The notes: generated from the sequence alone by a model not told the origin. DNA of 64,000 nucleotides from Pusillimonas sp. TS35 (GCF_009857885.1 NZ_WWER01000002.1:310001-374000); one strand, 5' to 3'. Positions 19,929-29,391 are shown, counted from the first letter of the stretch. Numbers and translations are program-made.

Positions 19929-20635
19929 CGGCGCTGCTTGCGGTGCGCGGCATCGATGTTTTCTACGGCGCGAGCCAAGCCCTGTTCGGCATGGATTTCG
20001 AGATCCGCGAAGGCGAGTTCGTGACACTGCTGGGCCGCAATGGCATGGGCAAGTCGACTAGCGTCAAGGCCATCGTCGGTTTTATGGCGCCCGCCGTTGG
20101 TGGCATCGACTTTGCGGGCAAGCCCATCAACGGCCTGCCACCTCATAAAATTGCCCGTGCCGGCATTGGCCTGGTACCTGAAGGGCGGCAGATCTTCCCA
20201 ACACTGACCGTGCATGAGAACCTGGTGGCTACCGCGCACAACAGGCAGCGCCTGGCTCGCCCCTGGACGACGGAACGAATCTATGCCCTCTTTCCCCGCC
20301 TGCGGGAGCGCGCGGGCCAATCGGGCAGCACGCTGTCCGGCGGCGAGCAGCAGATGCTGGCCATCGGCAGGGCGCTGATGACCAACCCGCGCCTGCTGAT
20401 CCTGGACGAAGCCACCGAAGGGCTGGCGCCCCTCATCCGCCAGGAAATCTGGCGCTGTCTGGCCGAGCTCAAGCAACTGGGCATGACAATCCTGTGTATA
20501 GACAAAAACCTCGGGCCCTTGCTGCGGCTGGCGGATCGCCACTACATCGTTGAAAAGGGACGCGTGGTATGGCGGGGCGCATCCACAGAGCTTGAGGCGC
20601 AAAAGCCTGCACTACAGGCGTATCTGGGGGTGTAA
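19925..20635 (+). CDS. livF: ABC transporter ATP-binding protein, LivF type
   Basis: A 236-residue ABC ATPase. ATG 19925 overlaps the livG stop by 4 bp. Walker A GRNGMGKSTS, signature LSGGEQQMLAIGRAL and Walker B LLILDEATEGLAP are intact. The usual switch-histidine position reads CIDKNLGPLL, so the catalytic histidine appears to be missing or shifted, leaving LivG to hydrolyse most of the ATP. It is the last gene of a tightly coupled five-gene operon. Confidence 0.92.
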   Translation: MTALLAVRGIDVFYGASQALFGMDFEIREGEFVTLLGRNGMGKSTSVKAIVGFMAPAVGGIDFAGKPINGLPPHKIARAGIGLVPEGRQIFPTLTVHENLVATAHNRQRLARPWTTERIYALFPRLRERAGQSGSTLSGGEQQMLAIGRALMTNPRLLILDEATEGLAPLIRQEIWRCLAELKQLGMTILCIDKNLGPLLRLADRHYIVEKGRVVWRGASTELEAQKPALQAYLGV

Positions 20636-21023
20636 AACCAAACATGCCATGGAGGGCAACAATGCGTATACGTCGTCAAGGCATGCTATGCACACGCACG
20701 CCATCGCTTATAAGCCTTACATATCGCAGGCGATGGTGTCGTCCCAGTGTGCTCCGGGGGCCATAAGGTTTGGCGCCGACGACGGGTCGCAGCGCCAGCG
20801 CCGCTTGAACCAGCGCCGCTCAAGCCATTACCGCTTTAACTACTGCCGGTTAATAGTCTAGATCAATCAGTTATTTATTTATAATCAATTTTACTTAACA
20901 ACCGGCATTCTCTAGACTTTCATCCATGTCCATAAAATGGCCCCGCACAGGGGGGTCAGCATGCAACATACCTTAACCGGTCAGGCAGCCTCAGCCGCCA
21001 TCATTCTCCAGAAGGGATATGCC
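20636..21023. other. liv-katA intergenic region with an inverted repeat around an AT-rich core
   Basis: These 388 bp hold an 8-bp stem at 20700-20707/20730-20737 without a T tract, and a clearer structure upstream of the catalase: TGCCGGTT (20844-20851) and AACCGGCA (20900-20907) flank 48 bp of AT-rich DNA. TCTAGA occurs at 20857-20862 and 20911-20916. This is the likely katA promoter/regulator region. I looked for the four-part OxyR pattern and could not fit it convincingly. Confidence 0.5.
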
Positions 21024-22475
21024 ATGAAGAAACTCACTACCGCCGCCGGCGCGCCCGTCGCCGACAACCAAAACATCATGACTGCCGGCCCGCGCGGCCC
21101 CGCCTTGTTACAGGATGTCTGGCTGATCGAGAAGCTGGCCCACTTCGACCGCGAAGTCATCCCCGAGCGCCGCATGCACGCCAAGGGCACGGGCGCCTAT
21201 GGCACCTTTACCGTCACACACGACATTACCCAATACACCCGCGCCAAGATGTTCTCTGAAGTCGGCAAGAAAACGCCCATGTTTGCGCGCTTTTCCACCG
21301 TGGCAGGCGAGCGCGGCGCGGCGGACGCCGAACGCGACATTCGCGGTATTGCGATGAAGTTCTATACCGAACAGGGCAATTGGGACCTGGTTGGCAACAA
21401 TACGCCGGTGTTCTTCTTCCGTGATCCACTTAAGTTCCCCGACCTGAACCACGCCGTCAAACGCGACCCGCGCACCGGCATGCGCAGCGCACAGAACAAC
21501 TGGGAATTCTGGACCGGCCTGCCCGAGGCCCTGCACCAAGTCACTATTGTGATGAGCGACCGCGGCATCCCTGCGGGCTATCGCAATATGCATCTGTTCG
21601 GCAGCCACACATTCAGCTTCATCAATGCGCAGAACGAGCGCTTCTGGGTCAAATTTCACTTCAAAACCCAGCAAGGCATCAAGAACCTGTCCGATGCCGA
21701 AGCATGTGAGGTGGTGGGCCGCGACCGCGAAAGCTCGCACCGCGATCTTTTCGACGCGATCGAAAACGGCGACTTCCCGCGCTGGACGATGTATGTGCAG
21801 ATCATGCCCGAGAAAGAAGCCGGTTCGTATCACCTGAACCCCTTCGACTTGACCAAAGTGTGGCCGCATGCAGACTACCCGATGATCGAGGTGGGCCAAC
21901 TGGAACTGAACCGCAACCCCGAAAACGTGTTCGCCGAAGTGGAGCAAGCCGCCTTCAACCCCGCCCATGTCGTACCCGGTATCGGCTTCTCGCCCGACCG
22001 CATGCTGCAGGCCAGGCTGTTTTCATACGGCGACACCCAGCGCTACCGCCTGGGCATCAACCACCATCAAATCCCCGTCAATGCGCCCAAGTGCCCCTAC
22101 CATGCCTTCCACCGGGACGGCGCCATGCGGGTAGACGGTAACTATGGCGGCACCACGGGCAATCAGCCCAACAATAGCGGCGAATGGGAAGAGCAACCCG
22201 ACTTCCGCGAGCCGCCCCTGTCCATCGAGGGCGCGGCCGACCACTGGAACCACCGCGAAGACACGGACTACTTCTCGCAACCCGGCAACCTGTTCCGCCT
22301 GATGAGCGACGAACAAAAGCAGGCTCTGTTCGACAACACCGCCCGCGCCATCGCCGGCGTTACCAAAGACGTGCAACAGCGCCATATCGACCACTGCACC
22401 CAGGCGGACCCTGCCTACGGCGCGGGTGTGGCCGCAGCGATCGAAAAAGTGGAAAGCGCGATGAAACAAGGCTGA
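21024..22475 (+). CDS. katA: Monofunctional haem catalase
   Basis: A 483-residue clade 3-type catalase that converts hydrogen peroxide to water and oxygen. GAAGGG precedes ATG 21024 ([17 protein letters not shown]), which is preferred over an in-frame ATG 29 codons earlier. Active-site histidine lies in [11 protein letters not shown], the distal asparagine in [13 protein letters not shown], and the haem-ligand tyrosine in [14 protein letters not shown]. Length is that of small-subunit catalases. It is followed by a strong terminator and stands alone. Confidence 0.96.
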   Translation: MKKLTTAAGAPVADNQNIMTAGPRGPALLQDVWLIEKLAHFDREVIPERRMHAKGTGAYGTFTVTHDITQYTRAKMFSEVGKKTPMFARFSTVAGERGAADAERDIRGIAMKFYTEQGNWDLVGNNTPVFFFRDPLKFPDLNHAVKRDPRTGMRSAQNNWEFWTGLPEALHQVTIVMSDRGIPAGYRNMHLFGSHTFSFINAQNERFWVKFHFKTQQGIKNLSDAEACEVVGRDRESSHRDLFDAIENGDFPRWTMYVQIMPEKEAGSYHLNPFDLTKVWPHADYPMIEVGQLELNRNPENVFAEVEQAAFNPAHVVPGIGFSPDRMLQARLFSYGDTQRYRLGINHHQIPVNAPKCPYHAFHRDGAMRVDGNYGGTTGNQPNNSGEWEEQPDFREPPLSIEGAADHWNHREDTDYFSQPGNLFRLMSDEQKQALFDNTARAIAGVTKDVQQRHIDHCTQADPAYGAGVAAAIEKVESAMKQG

Positions 22476-22584
22476 TATCAGCCCCCGGCCCGGCGACGCC
22501 GCCCAACAAGCACATTTTGCACGTCGCCGCCGTTCGCGCTCCGTGATTCCGGCCAGCCAGATGGCCAGGCCGCAACAATACAAC

Positions 22585-22623
22585 GCCCCCGCAATGGCTC
22601 TTGAGCAGGCCCATTGCGGGGGC
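22585..22623 (+). terminator. Hairpin terminator between katA and the convergent yciI-like gene
   Basis: A 13-bp perfect stem (22585-22597 and 22611-22623, GCCCCCGCAATGG type) with a 13-nt loop. It lies 110 bp after katA and 32 bp before the end of the oppositely oriented gene, so it may serve both. No long T tract. Confidence 0.65.
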
Positions 22624-22654
22624 TGGTTGTTACAACCCGGCCTGGCAGGGATGC

Positions 22655-22951
22655 TTATAAATAGCACTCGCCGTCGAGATACGCCTTGCGCCAGCGCGTG
22701 ATCGTCATGCGCTCGAACAGCCCCGCGATCGCGAACGGATCACGATTCACGAAATCCTCAGCTTCGGCGCGGGTTTCCACATCCACGATATATACGCTGC
22801 CCGTGCCCCCTGTGCCGTCATCCTCCAGCTTGGCGCCGCACGCCAGCAACAACGCTTTGTTCTCTTCAAGAAAATCCAAATGCTTGTCGCGCACCGACTG
22901 ACGCAAAGCCTGGCTGTGGGGTTTGTCGAAGGTTTCGATCAGGTATGGCAT
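22655..22951 (-). CDS. YciI-family small protein
   Basis: A 98-residue ferredoxin-like fold protein of the YciI/YCII family: MPYLIETFDKPHSQALR, a central conserved His/Asp pattern, and the DPFAIAGLFE segment near residue 72 that is typical of the family. Function of most members is unknown; a peroxide- or hydrolase-like role has been suggested for some. It is divergent from mnmE with only a 41-bp gap, so their promoters overlap. Confidence 0.85.
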   Translation of the reverse strand: MPYLIETFDKPHSQALRQSVRDKHLDFLEENKALLLACGAKLEDDGTGGTGSVYIVDVETRAEAEDFVNRDPFAIAGLFERMTITRWRKAYLDGECYL

Positions 22952-22992
22952 GATGGCTCCTTGTTGTGTGATTGTGAATTCCGGATTTTGCC

Positions 22993-24552
22993 ATGTCTCT
23001 GCGCGCCCACGAACCCATCGCCGCCATCGCCACCGCCCCCGGCCGCGGCGGCATCGGCGTCGTACGCATTTCAGGACGCAACCTCGCCCCCTTGGTGCAG
23101 AAGCTTTTCGGTGCGCCGCTCAAACCGCGCCACGCCCACTACCTGCCCTTCAACGACGAGGCCGGCCAAGCCATCGACGCAGGTATTGCCCTGTATTTCA
23201 AGGCACCACACTCCTACACCGGCGAAGACGTTATCGAACTGCAAGGCCATGGCGGCCCTGCCGTATTGCGCCGTCTGCTCCAGCATTGCCTGCGAACGGG
23301 TAGCGAATTCGGCCTGCGCTTGGCCGAGCCCGGCGAGTTCACCCAGCGCGCCTTCCTGAACGACCGCATGGATCTCGCTCAGGCCGAAGCCGTGGCCGAC
23401 CTCATCGACGCCTCGTCCGACGCCGCCGCACGCAGCGCCATGGCATCACTCAGCGGCGCCTTTTCCAACCAGGTCAACGCGCTGAGCGACCGCATCGTCC
23501 ATTTGCGCATGTTGGTCGAGGCCACCCTCGACTTTCCTGAAGAAGAAATCGACTTCCTTGAAAAATACCAGGCCGCCTCCACGCTCGCCGCTATCCGGCA
23601 AGACCTGGCTGCCCTGACCACTCAGGCCCGCCAAGGCATGATCCTGCGCGAAGGGCTGCACGTCGTGCTGGCCGGCCAGCCCAACGTCGGCAAATCCAGC
23701 CTGCTCAACGCCCTGGCCGGCGATGACATCGCCATCGTTACCCCTATCGCCGGCACTACCCGCGATAAAGTCATCCAGCAGATCCACATCGACGGCGTGC
23801 CCATGCACATCATCGACACCGCCGGCCTGCGCGAAACCGACGACACCGTCGAAAGCATAGGCATCGCCCGCAGCTGGGCCGAAATCGAAAAAGCCAACGT
23901 CATCCTGCACCTGCAAGACGCCCGCGACCCAGACAGCCCCCTGGACACCGCCATCACCGCCCGCCTGCCCGCGCGCACGCCCGTGCTGAAGGTATATAAC
24001 AAGTGGGATCTGCTGGCAGGCGTTGGCAAGGCCGGCCCATGCAGCGCGCCCGACGCCCTTTCAACGCCCCACATTTCAACCAAACCCGCCGCGCTTCCCG
24101 CGGCCATCGGCAAAAACACCCCCACCCAGCCCGGCGCAGCAGCCGCGCGCGCCGCCACTGCCACAAGCGCCGCCACAAAAGGCGGCTTGCCAGACGGCGC
24201 CGGCAGTGCAGCGGGCATCGCCAACACCCCTACATCGCCCACCGTCCTCTACATTTCCGCCAAAACCGGCGAAGGCCTGGACGCCCTGCGTCGGCAACTG
24301 CTCGATATCGCTGGCTGGAACCCCGGCAACGAATCCCCGTGGCTCGCCCGCGAACGCCACCTCACCGCCCTCGAAGCCGCCCGCAACCACCTCACCCTCG
24401 CCGCCGAACACGCCAGCCACAGCGACCAGGTACTCGACCTCTTTGCCGAAGAACTCCGCCTTGCCCACGAAGCGCTCTGCCAAATCACCGGCCAGTTCAC
24501 AAGCGACGATTTGCTGGGGGAGATATTTTCTAGTTTCTGCATCGGGAAGTGA
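22993..24552 (+). CDS. mnmE: tRNA modification GTPase MnmE
   Basis: A 519-residue MnmE, which with MnmG makes the cmnm5 modification at U34 of certain tRNAs. The N-terminal folate-binding domain begins [20 protein letters not shown]; the G domain has [14 protein letters not shown], the GTTRD K-loop, [10 protein letters not shown] and NKWD. The C-terminus is the invariant FCIGK. Between NKWD and the G5 motif (ISAKTGEG) there is an Ala/Pro/Thr-rich insert of roughly 70 residues (about 345-415), which explains the excess over the usual 450. The 3' end is abutted by integrase remains. Partner mnmG is at 34472. Confidence 0.97.
   Translation: MSLRAHEPIAAIATAPGRGGIGVVRISGRNLAPLVQKLFGAPLKPRHAHYLPFNDEAGQAIDAGIALYFKAPHSYTGEDVIELQGHGGPAVLRRLLQHCLRTGSEFGLRLAEPGEFTQRAFLNDRMDLAQAEAVADLIDASSDAAARSAMASLSGAFSNQVNALSDRIVHLRMLVEATLDFPEEEIDFLEKYQAASTLAAIRQDLAALTTQARQGMILREGLHVVLAGQPNVGKSSLLNALAGDDIAIVTPIAGTTRDKVIQQIHIDGVPMHIIDTAGLRETDDTVESIGIARSWAEIEKANVILHLQDARDPDSPLDTAITARLPARTPVLKVYNKWDLLAGVGKAGPCSAPDALSTPHISTKPAALPAAIGKNTPTQPGAAAARAATATSAATKGGLPDGAGSAAGIANTPTSPTVLYISAKTGEGLDALRRQLLDIAGWNPGNESPWLARERHLTALEAARNHLTLAAEHASHSDQVLDLFAEELRLAHEALCQITGQFTSDDLLGEIFSSFCIGK
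24535..24552 (+). other. Probable chromosomal attachment site at the mnmE 3' end
   Basis: The last 18 bp of mnmE, TTCTGCATCGGGAAGTGA, correspond to the site used by SGI1-type islands at the 3' end of trmE/thdF (as I remember that site, about 14 of 18 bases agree). Tyrosine integrase sequence begins within some tens of bases after the stop codon, as expected for an old left junction. I did not find a second copy downstream, so a right junction is not shown. Confidence 0.45.
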
Positions 24553-24554
24553 GG

Positions 24555-25047
24555 TGGGGTCCAGGCGACCGCCAGAGCGTGACAATGCCTCGCCGCTACC
24601 TGGAAAAGGACATCCTGCCGCACATCGGCAGCAAGCCGATCCGCGACATCACCGCTGAGGACGTGCGCAGCGTCATCTGGCGCAAGAAGGAACAAGGCTT
24701 CGATGCCGCCGCCGGCCAGGTGCGCGGCCTGCTCAAGCGCATGTTCGATTACGCACTGATCTGCGGCCTCATCCAGGCCAACCCGGTCATGGCCCTGCCG
24801 ATTCGGCACGTCTACCGCGCCGCCGCCCGCGAACGGGCGCTGACGCCGGACGAGGCCCGGCAGTTCCTACGCGCCATGCAAACCTCCAACATCCGCCGCC
24901 AGTTCAAGATCGCCTTCCAGTTGATCCTGATGACCCTGGTGCGCAAGTCCGAGCTGATGCTGGCGCAGTGGAAAGACGTGCATCTGGACGAAGGTGAATG
25001 GCATATTCCGGTCGAGAACTCCAAGACCGGCAAGCCGCACATCGCCT
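24555..25047 (+). pseudogene. Truncated tyrosine-recombinase integrase (P4/DUF4102 type)
   Basis: The reading frame shows the core-binding domain (LEKDILPHIGSKPIRDITAE, MFDYALICGLIQANP) and the start of the catalytic domain (ALTPDEARQFL, TLVRKSELMLAQWKDV, the latter with the catalytic-arginine region apparently changed to K/E). It ends abruptly after SKTGKPHIAY, where the usual LS-x-QA and the HGFR/tyrosine part should follow. The N-terminal DUF4102 arm-binding domain is also absent. Both ends are therefore missing and it cannot be active. It sits immediately after mnmE. Confidence 0.8.
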
Positions 25048-25050
25048 ACC

Positions 25051-25390
25051 GGCGAAGTCACCACGGGCTTTCATCCGTTCCACCTGGGAGCCTTGCCCAA
25101 CTTCCAGCCAGGGCAGCGCGAGATCGTCGGCCAGACATTACGTACCAGCGAACAATTCATCTTGAGCCGTGAAAGTGGCCACCCGGAAAGCCGCAGGCTA
25201 TAACGTTCAGGTCAGCAGAGGCTTCACCGAGCTGAAGCCATGCAACTACACCGCTACGGAGGGGCAGACTGCCCATAACCTGAGGGAAACCGTTACGGAA
25301 ACCAGCCGCATCAAACAGATGCTGTTCGGTAGTTTCACCCGCTGCCTGTACCCCCTGCAGAAGTTCGACTCCGACACCTCTGCGATATGA
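25051..25390 (+). pseudogene. Fragment resembling a restriction-type DEAD/DEAH helicase-nuclease subunit
   Basis: Directly fused to the integrase remnant, one frame (25051 to about 25165) reads GEVTTGFHPFHLGALPNFQP and QREIVGQTLRTSEQF; after a frame change the next (25190-25390) reads VSRGFTELKPCNYTA and LFGSFTRCLYPLQKFDSDT, then stops. The FxRCLYPLQKFDSDTE-like block is one I associate with the C-terminal part of type III-like Res subunits, recalled from memory. Frameshifted and truncated at both ends, so a relic. A protein search of both frames would settle the family. Confidence 0.42.
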
Positions 25391-25507
25391 AGTCAAGGAC
25401 GCTGCAGAGGGAGGCAGTCCAGCCTGATGCTCAAGTCTCGGACGTCATCACGCTAGGCAAATCGTGATGATCGACGTCCGTTTGCGCCAAGTACCCGGCT
25501 GCGGCCA

Positions 25508-25657
25508 GTAACCTACAACACCAAGCACTACAACCTGACTGCCATCATCGCCATAGGCTACAAAGCGAATGCCGAGCGTGCGGTGCCATTCCGCAAGTGA
25601 GCCACCTGGATCGTCGAGGAATTCGCCATCAAGGAGCCAAGGCAGCACTCCCATCAA
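25508..25657 (+). pseudogene. Fragment of a RhuM-family (virulence RhuM) gene with in-frame stop
   Basis: One frame reads KHYNLTAIIAIGYKANAERA then VPFRK, stop, ATWIVEEFAIKE. This is the conserved HYNLDxIIxVGYRVxSxxxxxFRxWAT core of RhuM proteins, with TGA exactly where the family has the tryptophan codon TGG. Nothing recognisable of the N-terminal part precedes it; 25391-25507 carries no supported feature. RhuM genes commonly sit in islands beside restriction systems, which agrees with the neighbouring fragment. Confidence 0.65.
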
Positions 25658-25680
25658 TCCTGATGGAGATCCTGATGGAG
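25657..25680 (+). repeat. 12-bp tandem duplication
   Basis: ATCCTGATGGAG occurs twice without a gap (25657-25668 and 25669-25680), immediately before the end of the convergent hydrolase gene. Short replication-slippage type duplication at the edge of the degraded island. Confidence 0.75.
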
Positions 25681-25682
25681 AT

Positions 25683-26594
25683 CTACGAACCTATCGACAA
25701 ATGCGCCTCAAACCAATCCGCTGCGGCCGTACTCGTCTCTTGGAAATGCTCCCGATATACAGAGTAATGCCCACCCGGAACTTCCAGCAGTTTCTTGGTT
25801 GTGGTCAACGCATCGAATGCCTCGCGCTGAAGCTGGTAAGGTGTCGTGGTGTCCTGGTCGGCGATAATCATCAACACCGGCACACTTGTGATTCGGTAAA
25901 GGTAGCTTCCCGGCTCGTAATTGCGCGCCAAGGCTACGGACGCCAGCGTTGTGTAATCACGCCATTCAGGACAGCGCCGGCCTTCAGACGCCATATACTC
26001 AAACGACGCATTATCGGGATAGGTCACCCGTTCCGCTGGATCATCGCTCACGGTTTTCTGCGTCTTCATGTCAGCACCCGCAAATACCGCCTCACGATCC
26101 GCGATGAACGCGTCCCACTGCGCCGTCCAGGCTTCCGTGGTCATCCGTTCTTTAGCAGCCCGCCAACTGCTTATCGTTGGCACCTGGGAAACCACGCATT
26201 TAACACGCGGATCCGTCGCCGCCACGCTCAAGGCATGGCCACCGCCATAGCTTGAGCCCCAGACACCGATACGCGCTCCATCGATTTCCGGCTGGCTTCG
26301 AACAAAGCTGATGCCTGCGTAAAAATCCTCGATCTGACGATTGGGATCAAGATGCTGACGTGGCTGGCCGTCGCTCTTTCCCAGGTGTCGATAGTCAAAC
26401 GTCAATGCGGCAATACCGCGTGCAACGATAGCGTGCGCATATTCTTCGAGATCACCCCCTGCGACCATGCCCCAGCCATGGCCAAGCACTACGCACGGCA
26501 ACGGTTGACCATCCTTGGCGCCCGGCAGATAAAACGTCCCGCGAATAACCTCACCACCAAGTTGATAAGCCACCTTTCTGCTTGTCCACGACAT
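25683..26594 (-). CDS. Alpha/beta hydrolase (dienelactone-hydrolase/peptidase S9-like)
   Basis: A 303-residue alpha/beta hydrolase starting at ATG 26594, chosen because AAGGAA lies 7 bp upstream; the frame is open 20 codons more. The nucleophile elbow is GVWGSSYGGGHA, the oxyanion region VVLGHGWGMVAGG, the acid probably in IIADQDTTTP and the histidine in GGHYSVY. Likely an esterase or amidase of unknown substrate. It is 69 bp downstream of the ArgE-like gene on the same strand, so the two may form a catabolic operon acting on acylated compounds. Confidence 0.85.
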   Translation of the reverse strand: MSWTSRKVAYQLGGEVIRGTFYLPGAKDGQPLPCVVLGHGWGMVAGGDLEEYAHAIVARGIAALTFDYRHLGKSDGQPRQHLDPNRQIEDFYAGISFVRSQPEIDGARIGVWGSSYGGGHALSVAATDPRVKCVVSQVPTISSWRAAKERMTTEAWTAQWDAFIADREAVFAGADMKTQKTVSDDPAERVTYPDNASFEYMASEGRRCPEWRDYTTLASVALARNYEPGSYLYRITSVPVLMIIADQDTTTPYQLQREAFDALTTTKKLLEVPGGHYSVYREHFQETSTAAADWFEAHLSIGS

Positions 26595-26663
26595 CCTGAC
26601 ATTCCTTTTGTTCTTCAATAGATTCAATATATTCTGTTGCGCCAATGATTTCACTACCGCAGC

Positions 26664-27836
26664 CTATGCCACTATCGTGTCGTCATTCAGGCTCAAACTA
26701 TGTATCAACTTACCCATAAACACCTCACATGCCTCCACCTGCGAGATATCAATGTACTCGTTAGGCTGGTGCGCCTGATCGATAGAGCCCGGCCCGCATA
26801 CGACGACGGAGTATCCGCGCTGCTGGAACAGGCCGCCTTCGGTGACATAAGGGACGACACCACAGCATGCGCAGCCCGAGAGCCGCATGGCGATGCGTTG
26901 AGCCTCGTCGTCGCCGTCGCTGGTCAGTGGGGGAGCATACGCGATCAATTCAGTGGTGATCGAGGTATCGGGCGAAACGGCTTTCATTGCCGGGAGCAGG
27001 CTATCGCAATAGGCGTGAAAACGATCCAGATACGTGCGCTCGCTGTCGCCGGGCAGCATTCGCACATCCCACGTAAATGAGCATTCACGCGAGATGATAT
27101 TGAGAGCAGTACCGCCATGCACAACACCGACGTGGATAGTGGTATACGGTGGTACGAAGGGGCTTTGCGGATTGGCCCGCGCCTTGTTCTCGGCCATCAT
27201 ATCTTCCAGAAACGTGATCAGCCGCGCAGACGTCATCACCGCGCTGACGCCGCGCTGTATCTGGCTTGAATGCGCCTCGTGGCCGATAACCGTCGTGCGC
27301 ATAGCCACCATCCCTTTGTGCGCCATGATGGGCGCCATGCTACTGGGCTCGCCAATGATTACGGCGCTGGGCTGCGGTATATCGCTCACCATGCGTTCAA
27401 TCATGGCCGGTGCGCCCAGGCAGCCCACTTCTTCGTCGTAGCTCAGCGCAAAATGCACGGGCCGCTTCAACCCCGCTTGGATCATGTCCGGCACCATGGC
27501 AAGCCCGATGGCAATAAAGGATTTCATATCGCAAGTGCCGCGTCCGAACAGCCTGCCGTCCTTCTGTGTGATGACGAAGGGGTTGCTATCCCATGGCTGC
27601 CCGTCCACCGGCACTACGTCTGTATGCCCCGACAGCACCACACCGCCTTCCACACTTGGTCCGACCGTCGCATACAGGTTTGCTTTGCGCCCATCCTCGC
27701 TTTTCACCAGATGGCTCTGCACACCAAAGCCTTCGAGATACTCGCGCACATAATCGATCAATGCGAGATTGGAATTGCGGGACACCGTATCGAACCCGAC
27801 CAAGCGAGTGATCATGTCCAGGGATTGCTGTTTCAT
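26664..27836 (-). CDS. argE: ArgE/DapE-type M20 deacetylase (acetylornithine deacetylase family)
   Basis: A 390-residue zinc-dependent deacylase. Metal ligands and catalytic residues are seen in LSGHTDVVPVDGQPW, GRGTCDMKS, SYDEEVGCLG and GEPSSM. Family members remove the acetyl group from N-acetylornithine in arginine synthesis; many betaproteobacterial paralogues act on other acylated amino acids, and the hydrolase next door points to a catabolic role, so the symbol is tentative. Unrelated in sequence group to the M20D amidohydrolase at 4512-5756. Confidence 0.88.
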   Translation of the reverse strand: MKQQSLDMITRLVGFDTVSRNSNLALIDYVREYLEGFGVQSHLVKSEDGRKANLYATVGPSVEGGVVLSGHTDVVPVDGQPWDSNPFVITQKDGRLFGRGTCDMKSFIAIGLAMVPDMIQAGLKRPVHFALSYDEEVGCLGAPAMIERMVSDIPQPSAVIIGEPSSMAPIMAHKGMVAMRTTVIGHEAHSSQIQRGVSAVMTSARLITFLEDMMAENKARANPQSPFVPPYTTIHVGVVHGGTALNIISRECSFTWDVRMLPGDSERTYLDRFHAYCDSLLPAMKAVSPDTSITTELIAYAPPLTSDGDDEAQRIAMRLSGCACCGVVPYVTEGGLFQQRGYSVVVCGPGSIDQAHQPNEYIDISQVEACEVFMGKLIHSLSLNDDTIVA

Positions 27837-28189
27837 GCCGCATCTCCTATCAGGAAATCTGCCGGGCCGCGCACCAGGGTTTGCTGCCCCTGCCTGGCCT
27901 TGAATAGTGGGTGCAACGACAGAGCTTGTTGGCTACAACCGTTTGCCGCAGTGACAACGCATTTTATCCCGCTCCTTCAAGACTGCATCATACGTATAAG
28001 CGCACACCCACAACGGCCGCATTTCCATCAGCAGTTCGCTGACAAGACCCCTCAGCGGTGGATAGCAGGATTGTCCGGTTTAGAGGGGCGGGCATTCTTA
28101 CTTGATGCCAGCAGTCCACTGATATGCGGCCTTGCTTCTGAAGCCTTCTTTGGAATACCCTCGTTTCTTTACGCCCTTCCCCACCCAGC
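27837..28189. other. Divergent intergenic region, no feature recognised
   Basis: These 353 bp between the ArgE-like gene and the LOG gene must contain both promoters. I see no convincing promoter pair, repeat or small gene. Confidence 0.5.
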
Positions 28190-28789
28190 ATGACGCAACG
28201 CATCACCCATATCGCCGTTTTCTGCGGCTCGAAAGTCGGCAACCAGGCAGCATACCTGGACGCAGCCCGCGAAACCGGGCGCCTACTGGCCCGCCAAGGC
28301 ATAGGCATCGTTTATGGCGGCGGCCGCGTTGGCTTGATGGGCGCAATGGCCGATGCCGCGCTGGCCGAAGGCGGCGAGGTATATGGCGTCATGCCCAAGT
28401 CGCTGGTCGACAGCGAAATCGCACACACGGGGCTCACTCATCTGCACGTCGTACACACAATGCACGAGCGCAAGGCAAAGATGGCTGAGCTGGCCAACGG
28501 TTTTGTTGCACTACCTGGCGGCAGCGGCACGCTGGAAGAAATATTCGAACAATGGACATGGGCGCAATTGGGCATACACCAGAAACCCTGCGGCTTCCTG
28601 AATATCAACGGCTATTACGATCCCGTACACGAAATGGCCCAAAGAATGGTCGCTGAAGGCTTCATGCTGCAATCGTATGCCGACATGCTGGTATTCACCA
28701 ACTCGCTGGAGACCATACTATCGCGCTTTCGCCAATATACGCCGCCGCCGCGCAAATGGCAGGCGCCTGCGGCGCCGATTAAACCCTGA
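28190..28789 (+). CDS. LOG-family protein (TIGR00730-type Rossmann fold nucleotide-binding protein)
   Basis: A 199-residue protein with both family motifs: GGGRVGLMGAMADAAL and LPGGSGTLEEIFE (the PGGxGTxxE signature). Plant and some bacterial members are cytokinin-activating phosphoribohydrolases that hydrolyse nucleoside 5'-monophosphates to base and ribose phosphate; older annotation as lysine decarboxylase is incorrect. Full length. Stands alone on the plus strand. Confidence 0.92.
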   Translation: MTQRITHIAVFCGSKVGNQAAYLDAARETGRLLARQGIGIVYGGGRVGLMGAMADAALAEGGEVYGVMPKSLVDSEIAHTGLTHLHVVHTMHERKAKMAELANGFVALPGGSGTLEEIFEQWTWAQLGIHQKPCGFLNINGYYDPVHEMAQRMVAEGFMLQSYADMLVFTNSLETILSRFRQYTPPPRKWQAPAAPIKP

Positions 28790-28868
28790 ATCACCACAAG
28801 GCATAAACCGCATCAGGCGCTTGCATCGCCAAGCCTCGGAGAAACACCGCGCCCACGGCCCTACTACA

Positions 28869-29321
28869 TTATCTGTGCAACGCCATTGCCTGCCGCACTA
28901 TCGCAGCAACATCGGTGCTGGTCACCAGGGGAAGGCTGTCCATGTCATCCACCGGCACCCAGCGCGCATCACCTGCGTCGTCGCCCGCAACCGGCTCACC
29001 CCGCAGCCAGTCGCACAGCACCACGACAAGCACGTAATGCCATATCGCGGTGCCCCCCTCATCGCGATGCAATACCTCTACCGCCGTAACAACCTGCCGC
29101 GCCTGCGCATAAACACCAGTTTCTTCGCATAATTCGCGCTCCGCCGCCGCCAGCATCGATTCGCCCCATTCGATCTTGCCCCCCGGCAAGCCCCACCGGC
29201 CCGCGTTGGGTGGCCGGCCGCGCTGCACCATCAGTACACACCCGTTTCGCACCACCACAGCGACTGCGGCAGGCACGGGGCGTTGCAGTAGCGTATCAGG
29301 CAAGCCATTGTCCGATGCCAT
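28869..29321 (-). CDS. Nudix hydrolase
   Basis: A 150-residue Nudix protein. ATG 29321 is preferred: GGAGGT (29333-29328) lies 6 bp upstream, whereas the in-frame ATG at 29327 directly touches it. The Nudix box is GGKIEWGESMLAAAERELCE followed by ETGV, with all catalytic glutamates. Such enzymes hydrolyse nucleoside diphosphate derivatives; substrate unknown. Divergent from the PACE gene with a 70-bp gap. Confidence 0.92.
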   Translation of the reverse strand: MASDNGLPDTLLQRPVPAAVAVVVRNGCVLMVQRGRPPNAGRWGLPGGKIEWGESMLAAAERELCEETGVYAQARQVVTAVEVLHRDEGGTAIWHYVLVVVLCDWLRGEPVAGDDAGDARWVPVDDMDSLPLVTSTDVAAIVRQAMALHR

Positions 29322-29391
29322 GTTCATACCTCCGTGACGCGGCGTTGAAATATGCCATTGGCTACAATGCCTCTTCCACTGTGTCGCGACC

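Noticed and set aside
20820-20900. OxyR binding site upstream of katA
   Set aside because: The ATAG/CTAT spacing of the OxyR consensus could not be fitted; only a loosely AT-rich region is present.
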